From JBBWZH01 sp035544115 (GTDB lineage Bacteria > Actinomycetota > Actinomycetes > Mycobacteriales > CADCTP01), in NCBI GenBank assembly GCA_963714145.1, contig OY970235.1:2790001-2854000 (forward strand): DNA of 64,000 nucleotides. Reading direction: 5' to 3'. The first letter of the stretch is position 1. Each line of letters begins with the position of its first letter. Shown here piece after piece: positions 10,119 through 18,977 of the stretch. The notes below the pieces were generated by a model. It was not told the origin of the DNA and ran no database searches. It worked only from the letters and a program-made list of their open reading frames with translations. The position numbers and the translations under genes were made by a program.

Positions 10119-10964
10119 GTGGATTGCGGTGTGTTTGCCGAGCGGTTGCCCGGCCTGTTCCCGGCCGGCGACGTGTACGCCGAGACCCCGGTGGACCGGC
10201 GGTTCGCCGGCGTGGTCGAGCGGGTGGACGGGATGAGCACCGAGCACTCGCTGACGCTGCTGAACCTGGCGGCGTCCCTGCTCGGCCCGGACGAGACGTA
10301 TCTCGAGGTCGGCTCGTACCGGGGGCGGTCGCTGGTCGGCGCCGCCCTCGGCCAGAGCCATGACCGGTTCCTGGCGATCGAGAACTTCCGCGAATTCGGG
10401 CTGGACCCGGCCCGCAGCGAGCAGCTGCTCCGGGACGCGCTGCGCGACTGGGACGTGGCCGACCGGGTCACGTTCCGCCGCGGCGACGCGTTCCGGCTGA
10501 TCCCGCGCCGGGTCGGGCCGCGGCCGGTCGGCGTCTACTTCTACGACGGCGCGCACTCCAGGCTGGCCCAGTACCTGGCGCTCGGCCTGGTCGAGCCGCT
10601 GCTGGCGGACGAGGCGCTGGTGGTGATCGACGACGCGTCCTGGCCGCAGGTGGCCCGGGCCACCGCGGCCTACCTGGCCCGGCATCCCGGCTACCGGCTG
10701 CTGTTCGACCTGCGCGCCGAGCGGGCCGAGGACCCGCGCTGGTGCAACGGGGTCGCCGTCTACCAGTGGCGGCGCCCGGCCGGCCACCGCGCCGGCCCGG
10801 GGCTGGACCTCGCCTGGCGCCGGCTGGCCCACCTGTACCTGCACGAACCGGCGATGACCCTGGCCTGGCAGGTACTCCCCCGGTACCCCCGGCTGTCGGC
10901 CGCGCTGAAGAAGCTCTACCTGCACGGCGGCAGCGAGGTCCCGGCGGCCGGCCCACCAGCCTGA
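10119..10964 (+). CDS. Class I SAM-dependent methyltransferase (paralogue A)
   Basis: 281 residues. Motif I reads YLEVGSYRGRSLVGAAL (about residues 66-82), followed by FLAIENFREFG and the acidic VYFYDGAHSRLAQYLALG, with LADEALVVIDD in strand 5. This pattern fits Methyltransf_24-type enzymes that methylate sugars or small molecules. It starts 11 bp after the flippase stop, with a GTG that follows GGTAAGGTC, so it is likely co-transcribed with the flippase. It is clearly homologous over its whole length to the convergent gene at 11018-11863. Likely role: methyl decoration of the envelope glycan (inference from context). Confidence 0.8.
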   Translation: MDCGVFAERLPGLFPAGDVYAETPVDRRFAGVVERVDGMSTEHSLTLLNLAASLLGPDETYLEVGSYRGRSLVGAALGQSHDRFLAIENFREFGLDPARSEQLLRDALRDWDVADRVTFRRGDAFRLIPRRVGPRPVGVYFYDGAHSRLAQYLALGLVEPLLADEALVVIDDASWPQVARATAAYLARHPGYRLLFDLRAERAEDPRWCNGVAVYQWRRPAGHRAGPGLDLAWRRLAHLYLHEPAMTLAWQVLPRYPRLSAALKKLYLHGGSEVPAAGPPA

Positions 10965-11017
10965 GCCCCTGAACCCCGGACAACGAGGCAGTTCCCGGGC
11001 ACTGCGCGGGCGGCGGC

Positions 11018-11863
11018 CTACCGCCCAGGCTCGGCCGGGCTCACCGTCCGGGACCGCTTCGGCACCAACCGCACCGCCAGCGGCACCAACCACGGGAACC
11101 AGTGCAACACCCGCCAGACCACCGTGGTGGCCGGGCCGCGCAGGTACACCTGCAGCAGCCGGCGCCAGCGCACGTCCGGAGCGAGCCGCCGGGCCGCCCC
11201 GGCCGGCCGCCGGTACGCCAGGGCGAGTAGCCCGTTGGCCCAGCGCGGGTCGTGGTCGGTCTCGGCCCGGATGTCGCGCAGCACCGTCCAGCCCGGGTGC
11301 CGGCCGAGGTAGCGGCGGGTGGCGGCATCGACGATCGGGTACGACGAGTCGTCGATCAGCACCAGTGCCTCGTCCGCCAGCAGCGGCTCGATCACGCCGA
11401 GCGCCAGGTAGTGCGCCAGCCCGGTGTGCGCGCCGTCGTAGAAGTAGACGCCGATCGGCTCGGGCATCGCGCCGGGCCGGGCCAGCAGCGCGAAGCAGTC
11501 GCCGTCGTGCAGCCGGACCCGGTGGCCCGCCCCGTACCGGGCGATGTTCGCGGCCAGCTCGCGCCGGGACGACGCGGCCAGCATGCCGAACTCGCGGAAG
11601 CTCTCCACCGCGAGGTAGCTGCGGTCCGGGGCGTCCAGCAGCGCGCCGGCCAGCGAGCGGCCTTTCAACGAGCCGACCTCGACGTACGCCTCACCCGCCG
11701 GGAGCAGCCGGGCGGCCAGGTTCAGCACGGCCAGCTCGGCCGGCGTGGAGTGGCCGGCGACGTCCGCCACGATGCCGCCGAACCGGTCGTCGAGCGGTAC
11801 CCCGTCGGCGATCGGGCCGGCGAACAGCCCGTCCAGGGCGGCGTCGAATGCTGAGGTGTCCAC
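11018..11863 (-). CDS. Class I SAM-dependent methyltransferase (paralogue B)
   Basis: 281 residues, the same length as its neighbour, with matching landmarks: YVEVGSLKGRSLAGALL (motif I), YLAVESFREFGML, VYFYDGAHTGLAHYLALG and LADEALVLIDDSSYP. The two genes point at each other across a 53-bp gap, so they are an inverted duplication or two copies that diverged long ago. The start GTG at 11863 is 40 bp from the divergently transcribed acyltransferase, so the two probably share a promoter region. Substrate unknown. Confidence 0.8.
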   Translation of the reverse strand: MDTSAFDAALDGLFAGPIADGVPLDDRFGGIVADVAGHSTPAELAVLNLAARLLPAGEAYVEVGSLKGRSLAGALLDAPDRSYLAVESFREFGMLAASSRRELAANIARYGAGHRVRLHDGDCFALLARPGAMPEPIGVYFYDGAHTGLAHYLALGVIEPLLADEALVLIDDSSYPIVDAATRRYLGRHPGWTVLRDIRAETDHDPRWANGLLALAYRRPAGAARRLAPDVRWRRLLQVYLRGPATTVVWRVLHWFPWLVPLAVRLVPKRSRTVSPAEPGR

Positions 11864-11903
11864 GGCGAAGCAGACCCTAGCCGACCGCCTATCCTCTGCG
11901 GTT

Positions 11904-14012
11904 GTGACCTCCAGCCGGCTGCGGTACCAACCCGGCCTGGACGGGGTGCGCGGCCTGGCCGTGCTGGCCGTGCTGCTCTACCACGCGCGGATCTCCTGGG
12001 CCCGCGGCGGCTTCCTCGGCGTGGACGTGTTCTTCGTGCTGAGCGGGTTCCTGATCACCCGGCTGCTGCTGGCCGAGTGGCGCCGGTGGGGGTCGATCGA
12101 CCTGCGCCGGTTCTGGCTGCGCCGGGCCCGGCGGCTGCTGCCGGCGCTGTTCCTGGTGCTGCTCGCGGTCGCGCTGTACGCCTCGGTGCTGGCCTCGGCC
12201 GGGCAGCTGGCGACGATCCGCGGGGACGCGCTGGCCACCCTCGGGTACGTGGCGAACTGGCGGTTCGTGTTCGCCGAGCAGTCCTACTTCGCCCAGTACG
12301 ACGAGCCGTCGCCGCTGCGGCACATGTGGTCGCTGGGCATCGAGGAGCAGTTCTACCTGCTGTTCCCGCTGCTGCTGATCGGGCTGCTCGCGCTGCGGGC
12401 CCGGCGCCCGGCGCTGGCCACGATCTTCAGCCTCGGCGCGCTCGGCTCGGCCGCGCTGGCCGCCGCGCTCTACCACCCCGGCGCCGACCCGTCCCGGGTC
12501 TACTACGGCACCGACACCCGGCTGCAGGCGCTGCTGATCGGCGCCGCCGCCGGTGCCCTGTTCCGCGACCGGCGCGCCGCGGCGGGGGCGTACCTGTCGA
12601 TCGGCGGGCGGGACGTGCCGCTGCCGGGGCGCCGGTCGTTCGGGCTGCTCGGGCTGGCCGGCCTGCTGGTGCTGCTGGGCACCGCCCGGGACACCGCGGG
12701 CTGGCTCTACCGCGGCGGTTTCCTGCTGGTCGCCCTGGTCGCGGTCGCGGTGGTGGTGGCGGCCGCGACCACCGGCAGCGCCACCGCGCGGGTGCTGTCG
12801 GTCGAGCCGCTGCGCCGGCTCGGGCTGATCTCGTACGGGCTCTACCTCTGGCACTGGCCGGTGTACATGGTACTCACGCCGAGCCGGGCCGGTTTCGACG
12901 GCGCCGGCCTGGTGCTGCTCCGGCTGGCCGTCTCGGTGGCGCTGGCCACCGCCTCGTACCAGCTGGTGGAACGCCCGGTGCGGGCTGGCGCGCTGGGCCG
13001 GCGCTGGTCACCGGGGCGGCTGCGGCCGGCTGCGGCGGGCAGCCTGGTCGTGGTGCTGGCCGCGGTACTGGCCGGCACCGCCGGCGCCGGCAACGCCGCC
13101 GGCCCCGGCTCGACCACGGCGGGCGCTCCGCCGGCGCAGCAGCGGCAGCCCGGCGACACGGCCGCGTACCTCGTCGGCGACTCGGTCCCGTTCAACCTGC
13201 GGACCAACTTCAAGCCCGAGTACGCCCCCGGGCTGTTCGTCGCCGGCAGCACCCAGCTCGGCTGCGGGCTGATCCCGGTGCCGATCGCGCTGGACGGGCA
13301 GCCCAAGGCGCTCGACCCGCGCTGCCCACCCTGGAGCCAGGCCTGGCCGGCGGACGCCGACGCGGTCCGGCCGGACATCGGCGTCGTCTTCGCCGGTATC
13401 GGGGAGCAGTTCGACCACGTGGTGGACGGGCAGGTGCTGACCTTCGGCACGCCCGCGTTCGAGCAGCACCTGGACACCGAGCTGACCAAGGCGCTCGGCT
13501 CGCTCGGGCTCGGCCGGCGCCCGGTCGCGGTCGTCAACGTCGGTTGCCACCAGGTGCTGGACACCGGGCTGTCCGGGGACGCCAAGGTGATCAACGACGA
13601 GTCCCGGGTGCGCTGGCTGGACCAGGCCATCGCGCGGTACGCCGCCCAGCAGCCCGGGGTCAGCCTGATCGACCTGTACGGCTTCCTCTGCGCGGACGGC
13701 TACACCAACACCCGCGACGGCGTCCAGCTGCGCGTGGACGGCCTGCACTTCACCCCCGAAGGCGCCGCCATCGTCTGGCGCTGGCTCGGCCCGCAACTCA
13801 TCGACCTCGCCCACGGCGACCTGACCACCCCGACCGACCCGGCGACCCCGACCACCCCGGCCACGCCGACCGCCCCGGCCACCGAGACCGACCCGGCCAC
13901 GCCGACCGGGCCGGCCACCGAGACCGGTGCCAGCAGCCCGCCACCCACCAGCCCGACCGGCACCGACTCCGCGCCCGCCGGCCCGATATCCCCGCCACCC
14001 CCGACCCGCTGA
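11904..14012 (+). CDS. OafA/YrhL-type acyltransferase with C-terminal SGNH domain
   Basis: 702 residues. Residues 1 to about 400 form an acyltransferase-3 domain with around ten membrane helices: RYQPGLDGVRGLAVLAVLLY, GGFLGVDVFFVLSGFLITRL and the hallmark SLGIEEQFYLLFPLLL. Residues about 420-640 form an extracytoplasmic SGNH hydrolase-like domain with the block I GDS (YLVGDSVPFN) and a DGLHFTPEG block V containing the catalytic D and H. The last 70 residues are Thr/Pro-rich. The family moves acyl groups across the membrane onto glycans or peptidoglycan. I choose the GTG at 11904 because upstream codons overlap the opposite methyltransferase gene. Confidence 0.85.
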   Translation: MTSSRLRYQPGLDGVRGLAVLAVLLYHARISWARGGFLGVDVFFVLSGFLITRLLLAEWRRWGSIDLRRFWLRRARRLLPALFLVLLAVALYASVLASAGQLATIRGDALATLGYVANWRFVFAEQSYFAQYDEPSPLRHMWSLGIEEQFYLLFPLLLIGLLALRARRPALATIFSLGALGSAALAAALYHPGADPSRVYYGTDTRLQALLIGAAAGALFRDRRAAAGAYLSIGGRDVPLPGRRSFGLLGLAGLLVLLGTARDTAGWLYRGGFLLVALVAVAVVVAAATTGSATARVLSVEPLRRLGLISYGLYLWHWPVYMVLTPSRAGFDGAGLVLLRLAVSVALATASYQLVERPVRAGALGRRWSPGRLRPAAAGSLVVVLAAVLAGTAGAGNAAGPGSTTAGAPPAQQRQPGDTAAYLVGDSVPFNLRTNFKPEYAPGLFVAGSTQLGCGLIPVPIALDGQPKALDPRCPPWSQAWPADADAVRPDIGVVFAGIGEQFDHVVDGQVLTFGTPAFEQHLDTELTKALGSLGLGRRPVAVVNVGCHQVLDTGLSGDAKVINDESRVRWLDQAIARYAAQQPGVSLIDLYGFLCADGYTNTRDGVQLRVDGLHFTPEGAAIVWRWLGPQLIDLAHGDLTTPTDPATPTTPATPTAPATETDPATPTGPATETGASSPPPTSPTGTDSAPAGPISPPPPTR

Positions 14013-14103
14013 CCGACCGGACCGCTGACCGACCCGATCCGCTGACGAACCGGATCCGCCGACCGACCCAACGCGAGCCGCGCCCATCCCCGCCCTGCCA
14101 ACG

Positions 14104-14238
14104 ACGGCCGTACCAATCCGCGCCGCACCGACGCGCGCCGCGCTAATCCGCGCCGTACCTACGCGGGCCGTACGAATGCGCGCCGTACCAATCCGCGCCG
14201 CACCAACGCAGGCCGTAAGAATGCGCGCCGCACCCGTG
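14104..14238. repeat. 15-bp tandem repeat array (nine units)
   Basis: Nine consecutive 15-bp units follow a consensus CGCGCCGYACCAAYC/G, for example CGCGCCGTACCAATC at 14179 and CGCGCCGCACCAACG at 14194. It begins 90 bp after the acyltransferase stop and ends where the 20-bp family begins. No supported ORF covers it. Confidence 0.85.
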
Positions 14239-14239
14239 C

Positions 14240-14345
14240 CGGGTGATGACTTCCCACCGCCGGTGACGCCCCACCGCTACCAGTGAGGCCTTCCCACCTG
14301 CGGTGATGGCGTACAGCCGCACCGGGCAGGCAAAGCCATCACCAT
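14240..14345. repeat. Diverged first module of the GGTGA/TCACC repeat family
   Basis: This segment repeats GGTGATGAC, GGTGACGCC and GTGAGGCC at about 19-21 bp spacing, then GGTGATGGC and, 33 bp later, GCCATCACC. It resembles the two complete modules downstream but its right arm is shorter and degenerate. Confidence 0.6.
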
Positions 14346-14458
14346 CGGGGCACGGTCGTCACTGCGCGCCGAAAGCCCCCACCGGCGCGACGGGGCCGCG
14401 CGGGCGGAGCGTGGCTCGGCGGAGCGGCGGAGCCACGCGAGGCCGAGCGCCGGATGCG

Positions 14459-15020
14459 TGGTGATGACCTAGCGTCGCCGGTGACGAATCGCGTCCGCTG
14501 GTGACGACCTGAGGGCGCCCGGTGATGGCGCACAGCCATCACCCGCCGACCCAACCCGTCACCCGCCGACGGACCACGCCACCCGCGGACAGACGGCATC
14601 ACCCGCGGACGGACCACGCCACCCGCCGACCCAACCCGTCACCCGTGGGTAGACCTCGTCACCCGCCGACGGACCACGTCACCCTGCACGGAAGCGGGCA
14701 CGCCGAGGCGACGGCAGGCCCGCGCATCACGCCACGGCAGGGGCCAGCCGAAGCGAGGCACCGCGCGCGGTGATGACCCGGCCTCGCCGGTGACGGATCC
14801 GGTCAGCCAGCGACGCCTTAACGGCGCCCAGTGATGGCGCACAGCCATCACCCGCCGACCCAACCCGTCACCCGTGGGTAGACCTCGTCACCCGCCGACG
14901 GACCACGCCACCCGCCGGCCCAACCCGTCACCCGCGGGTAGACGACACCCGTGGGTAGACCGTCACCCCTGGGGAGACCTCGGCACCCGCGGGGAGAAGT
15001 CATCGCCGCCGGACGCGGGG
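14459..15020. repeat. Two palindrome-centred modules of 20-bp repeats
   Basis: Two related modules (14460-14696 and 14769-15020) each contain 20-bp units starting GGTGAYG on the left. A hairpin follows (GGTGATGGC, loop GCACA, GCCATCACC at 14521-14543; one base shorter on each side at 14831-14851). Then come seven or eight 20-bp units starting CRTCACCCG on the right (14537-14696 and 14846-15020). The left units are the inverted form of the right units, so each module is one long imperfect inverted repeat with 20-bp periodicity. About 70 bp of unrelated sequence lies between them. No coding sequence is supported anywhere in 14013-15079. Confidence 0.85.
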
Positions 15021-15079
15021 GGGCACGCTGGCATGGAAGCCGGCACCGTCGAGGCGGCTGCTGGGCCGCACGGCGGAAG

Positions 15080-15430
15080 CTAGCGGTCCTCGTCGTCCGC
15101 GGGGTCGACGCGGACCTCTTCGGTGCGGCGGCTGGCGCCGAAGACGAACAGGCCGCCGATGCCGGTGATCAGCGCGGCGCCGGCGGCGAAGCCGGTCTCG
15201 ATCTGGCGGCCCTGGGCGAGCCGGCCGCAGACGTTGCGCTGGAACACCTCCGACGGTGGGCGGGCGGCGCTGCCGCAGTTGAACATCGGGCCCTCGCGGC
15301 TCTGGATGTCGATCGGCGCGAACAGCAGCCACCCCGCGAACGCCATCATCAGCACCGCGAGCAGCAGGCACAGCCGGGCGCCGCGGTTCAGGACGAAGAC
15401 GGTCCGGGTCGCCAGACGGGTCTCGGACAT
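15080..15430 (-). CDS. Small two-helix membrane protein
   Basis: 116 residues, starting at the ATG at 15430. Two hydrophobic segments, ARLCLLLAVLMMAFAGWLLF (about 18-38) and AAGAALITGIGGLFVFG (about 82-98), flank an external loop with two cysteines (FNCGSAARPPSEVFQRNVCG) that could form a disulphide. The C-terminus is acidic (VRVDPADDEDR). I do not recognise the family. It lies 56 bp downstream of the lipoprotein hydrolase on the same strand and may share its transcript. Confidence 0.7.
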   Translation of the reverse strand: MSETRLATRTVFVLNRGARLCLLLAVLMMAFAGWLLFAPIDIQSREGPMFNCGSAARPPSEVFQRNVCGRLAQGRQIETGFAAGAALITGIGGLFVFGASRRTEEVRVDPADDEDR

Positions 15431-15486
15431 GCCCGCGAGCCTAGGGGCTGGCCCGGCGGGCTCCCCGGGCACCGGGTATCTGGGGG

Positions 15487-16914
15487 TCACCCGGTGGCTG
15501 GCCATGGGCCCGGTGCGTAGGCCTCGTTCAGCCCCGGGTCCCCCATGAACGCGCTGGTCACCGCCGCCGTGGCGGGGTAGTTGCCGTTGCGCACCCAGCC
15601 GTCCAGCAGCGTGATGATGCCCACCCGCTCGGCGGTGGTGAAGTTGCAGTGCCCGGCACCGTACGGCGCCTCGCCCTGGTAGCTGGCCGGCGCCACCGTG
15701 TAGAGCTGGACCAGGTCGCCGACCCGGCCCTTGGCCGACTGCACCCGCTGCCGGAACACCGTCTCGTTCTGCACCAGCACCAGCGGGTCGGCCTTGGTGT
15801 GCATGGTGATCGTCGGGACGGTCAGGTCGCCGGTGGGGTTGCCCAGCTTGTCGAAGGCGGCCCGGGCGGTCGGGTCGGCGGTGACCCGGATGCCGCGGGA
15901 CAGCGCGCCCAGGTTCCGGTCGGTCGAGCCGGGCGCCAGCGTCTCGATCAGCGCCCGCTCCGAACTGGACACCCGCTGCGCGTAGTCGGCCTTGTCGTTG
16001 CCGGACGCGTTGCCGCCGACCCGCTGCTCGATCTCCCAGCGCCCGAACGTGCCGTAGCCCATCGCGGTGACCAGCGACTCGACGATCGCCCCGACCTGCG
16101 ACTCCGGGTTGCTGCCGTCGAACCGGGCGGTCTGCGTCGGGCCGTCCACCAGGGCCGCGATCAGCAGCAGCTTGGGCACCCCGACCTGGACGCTCTTGGT
16201 CGCCGCCACGATCGCGTTGTACGCGGCGGTGAACTGCGCGACCGCCTCGTCGTACGAGGCGTAGCCGGTCAGCTTCAGCGGCGGGTAGATCAGCGTCTTG
16301 ATCGCGTACGTGATGTCCAGCGCGAGATCCAGGTTGAGGTTGCCGCCGCCGAGCACGCCGCACATCGGCGCCGAACCGTCGATCCACTCCGGGTGCCTCT
16401 CGGCCAGCGTCTCGGTGACCAGCCCGCCGAGCGAGTCGCCCCAGACGTAGGTGCGGCTGGGCGAACCGACCTTCTGCACGAAGAAGTCGTGCAGCTGCTC
16501 GCCCGCCTTCACCCCGTCGGCGACCGCCCAGCCGTTGGACGCGTAGGCCGAGCCGGCCAGCGCGAAGCCCTTGGCGAGCAGCTCGCTGGCGACCTCATCG
16601 GTGGCGGCGGCCTGCGGCGCGGTGGTCACCGGGGCGAAGTCCGGTGGGGCCGGCTTGGCCTGCCGGTAGCCGTGCGAGTAGAGCAGCAGCGTGCCGTTCC
16701 ACTTCTGCGGCAGCTTGATCTCGTACCCGGCGCCGTCCAGCGTGCCGGTGCAGGCGACCTTGTCGCAGCCGGTGAACGCGACGCTGTCCGAAGTGGACCG
16801 TACCGCCGCCTCCCGGTCCGCCGACGCCGACGACTTGCAGCCGGCCAGCAGCAGCGCGACCGCAGCCACCGCGGCCAGCCCACGACGCCGCTGCACCGCG
16901 GCGGGGATCAACAT
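15487..16914 (-). CDS. Secreted alpha/beta-hydrolase lipoprotein
   Basis: 475 residues. The signal peptide ends in a lipobox (VAALLLAGCK, with LLAGC at about residues 17-21), so the protein should be anchored outside the membrane. The hydrolase core has LLLYSHGYRQ (oxyanion region), a nucleophile elbow YVWGDSLGGLV (G-D-S-L-G), and a late GAGHCNFTTAE that supplies the catalytic histidine. I use the ATG at 16914, which has AGGA about eight bases upstream; the ATG at 16923 is the alternative. Substrate unknown; peptidase- or esterase-like activity is plausible for secreted members. Confidence 0.78.
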   Translation of the reverse strand: MLIPAAVQRRRGLAAVAAVALLLAGCKSSASADREAAVRSTSDSVAFTGCDKVACTGTLDGAGYEIKLPQKWNGTLLLYSHGYRQAKPAPPDFAPVTTAPQAAATDEVASELLAKGFALAGSAYASNGWAVADGVKAGEQLHDFFVQKVGSPSRTYVWGDSLGGLVTETLAERHPEWIDGSAPMCGVLGGGNLNLDLALDITYAIKTLIYPPLKLTGYASYDEAVAQFTAAYNAIVAATKSVQVGVPKLLLIAALVDGPTQTARFDGSNPESQVGAIVESLVTAMGYGTFGRWEIEQRVGGNASGNDKADYAQRVSSSERALIETLAPGSTDRNLGALSRGIRVTADPTARAAFDKLGNPTGDLTVPTITMHTKADPLVLVQNETVFRQRVQSAKGRVGDLVQLYTVAPASYQGEAPYGAGHCNFTTAERVGIITLLDGWVRNGNYPATAAVTSAFMGDPGLNEAYAPGPWPATG

Positions 16915-17039
16915 GCGGTGCATCCTGGCAGATCCGGCCCCGCCGCGCCGCCCCGAGCCCGGCCCCGCCCGGGTGACAAACCGGCTGGTGCACCGCTGCC
17001 GCCGCACCCTTGCTACCTGCCCGCCGCCGGAGCGGCGTT

Positions 17040-17215
17040 CGGCCGGGTCGGCGCGACCGCGGCCGGAGCGGCGCGGCCCGCGGGAGCGGCACGGCCCACG
17101 GCCGGACCGGCCCGCGGCTGGAGCGGCCCACGGCCAGAGCGACCCCGCCCACGGCCAGAGCGGCCCACGGCCAGAGCGCCCCCGCCCACGGCCGGAGCGG
17201 CGCGGCCCGCGGCCG
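17040..17215. repeat. Degenerate 16/21-bp tandem repeat between two hydrolase genes
   Basis: Units of the type GGCCCACGGCCAGAGC, some lengthened by five bases to GACCCCGCCCACGGCCAGAGC, fill much of the 338-bp gap between 16915 and 17252. The rest of the gap holds no recognisable gene. Confidence 0.7.
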
Positions 17216-17252
17216 GGTCACCGGATGGCCCGGCGACCCGGCCGCGCGCCGG

Positions 17253-18839
17253 TCAGCGTGCCGCGAGCGGACGGGTGATGCCGGCCGGGGCGGCCCGGCC
17301 GGCCGCAGTCGGCTGGTCGAACGGGCCGTGGTCGGCGCGGCACGTGGTGCCGGGTGCGGGTACGGCGCCGGCCAGCAGGTAGCGGTCGATGGCCGCCGCC
17401 GCGCACCTGCTGGTGTTGCCGAACGTGGCGTGGCCGAGGTCGTCGACGGCGAGCAGCGCGGAGCGGCCGAGTACCGCGTGCAGGTGCCGCGCCTCCGCCA
17501 TCGACGTCGCCGGGTCGTGCAGGCCGTTCACGATCAGCACCGGCGCGGCGGTGCGCCGGTTCCACGGGCCGGTGTAGCGCGCCGGCCGGGCCGGCCAGGT
17601 CGCGCAGGCCAGGCCGCGGTAGAGCCAGCGGCGGCCGAACACGGGCGACACCCGGTCCTGCGCGGCCGCCGCGACCGGCCAGACCCGCTGGTCGCGGGGC
17701 AGGTTGCCGTCCGCGCACTGGTAGCTGTGGAACGCCTCGGGGTAGTTGTCGTACGGCGTGTCGGTGGGTGGGTCGGCGACGCCGGCCAGGCGGGCCAGCG
17801 CCAGCAGCGCCGACCCGTCGCCGGCCCCGGCGTGCGCCAGGGCGTCCGCGAGTACCGGGTAGTTGCCCTGGTCGTAGAGCGCCACCAGCGTGGTGTCGAC
17901 GGCCTGCTGCACGGTCACCTCGCCGGGCGGCTCGGCGTTGCGGGCCGGCAGCGGGGCGACCCGCAGCCGGCGGAACAGCCGGTCGAGGCCGGCCCGGATG
18001 GCCGCGCCGGTGCGCCCCGGGGCGGCCAGCGGGCAGCGCGCCGGGCCGGCCGTCGCGCAGGCGTTGGCCAGGGCGGTCAGGCCGTCCTCGGCGGCGGCGC
18101 CGGCGCTGGCCAGTTCCGCCAGCGAGGCGGACGCCTGCAGCACCGGGTCGACCACGCCGGACAGCACCATCGCCCGGACCCGCTGCGGGAACAGGTTGGC
18201 GTACACGGCGCCGAGGTAGGTGCCGTAGGAGAAGCCGACGTACGTGGTGCGCTGGTCGCCCACGGCCGCCCGGACCCGGTCGAGGTCCCGGGCCGCGTTC
18301 TGGGTCGAGAGGTACGGCAGCAGTGCCGGGTTCCGCTCGCCGCAGGCCCGCGTGTAGGCCCGGGCGCGGACCGCGGTCTGCCGCTCCTGGGTGCCGCCGA
18401 CCGGGAAGAAGTACGGGTTGCCGGACCAGAACCCCAGCTGGTCGGCGGTGTTGTCGAAGCAGCGCACCGGCGCGCTGCGGGCGATGCCGCGGTTGTCGAT
18501 GCCGACGATGTCGAACCGGGCCCGCACCGCCGGGTCGAAGAGGTCGGAGGCGAACCGGACGAAGTCGACGCCGGACCCACCCGGCCCGCCCGGGTTGGTG
18601 AGCAGCGAGCCGATCCGGTGCGCCGGGTCGGACGCCGGCAGCCGGATCACCGCCAGCTCGAGCCGTGCCCCGGCCGGACGCGCGTAGTCCAGCGGCACGT
18701 CGACCGTGCCGCACTGGAAGCCGTCGTCGCAGTCGATCCAGTTGACCCCACTGGCCGACGCCGGCGCGGCGGTGGCCGCCGGCATCGTCACCACCGTCGC
18801 TGTCAGTACCAGTGCTGATATAGCAGCCGGCAGCCGCAT
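17253..18839 (-). CDS. Secreted tripeptidyl-aminopeptidase-like alpha/beta hydrolase
   Basis: 528 residues with a cleavable signal peptide (MRLPAAISALVLTATVVTM, cut after an ATAAPASA-type site). The fold shows LLTNPGGPGGSG (the HGGPG-like oxyanion loop of this family), DIVGIDNRGIARSAPV, and the nucleophile elbow VGFSYGTYLGAVYA (Ser in G-F-S-Y-G). A C-terminal LLIVNGLHDPATSMAEARHL and LGHATFGN supply the Asp and His. It matches the SlpD/Tap family, which removes peptides from the N-terminus of secreted proteins. GGAGG lies six bases before the ATG at 18839. Confidence 0.85.
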   Translation of the reverse strand: MRLPAAISALVLTATVVTMPAATAAPASASGVNWIDCDDGFQCGTVDVPLDYARPAGARLELAVIRLPASDPAHRIGSLLTNPGGPGGSGVDFVRFASDLFDPAVRARFDIVGIDNRGIARSAPVRCFDNTADQLGFWSGNPYFFPVGGTQERQTAVRARAYTRACGERNPALLPYLSTQNAARDLDRVRAAVGDQRTTYVGFSYGTYLGAVYANLFPQRVRAMVLSGVVDPVLQASASLAELASAGAAAEDGLTALANACATAGPARCPLAAPGRTGAAIRAGLDRLFRRLRVAPLPARNAEPPGEVTVQQAVDTTLVALYDQGNYPVLADALAHAGAGDGSALLALARLAGVADPPTDTPYDNYPEAFHSYQCADGNLPRDQRVWPVAAAAQDRVSPVFGRRWLYRGLACATWPARPARYTGPWNRRTAAPVLIVNGLHDPATSMAEARHLHAVLGRSALLAVDDLGHATFGNTSRCAAAAIDRYLLAGAVPAPGTTCRADHGPFDQPTAAGRAAPAGITRPLAAR

Positions 18840-18852
18840 GCGGACCTCCGAG

Positions 18853-18872
18853 TGATTGAGAAGACTCAATCA
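18853..18872. promoter_or_regulatory. Perfect 8-bp inverted repeat upstream of the secreted peptidase gene
   Basis: TGATTGAG and CTCAATCA are separated by AAGA, giving a 20-bp AT-rich dyad just upstream of the ribosome binding site of the peptidase gene. The half-site resembles TetR-family operators, and no such regulator is adjacent. It could also fold as a leader hairpin. Confidence 0.45.
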
Positions 18873-18977
18873 TTCAGCAGGACGCCGTCTCCGACAAGCG
18901 AATAAGACTGCCCGAACGGCCAGCGCCGAACCGGCGGCGGCGTGCCATGCTGGGCCAGCCGACGGGGGGAGGCAGCC

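Noticed and set aside
14459..15020. Possible CRISPR array
   Set aside because: Repeats are contiguous 20-bp units without unique spacers, and no cas genes occur in the window.
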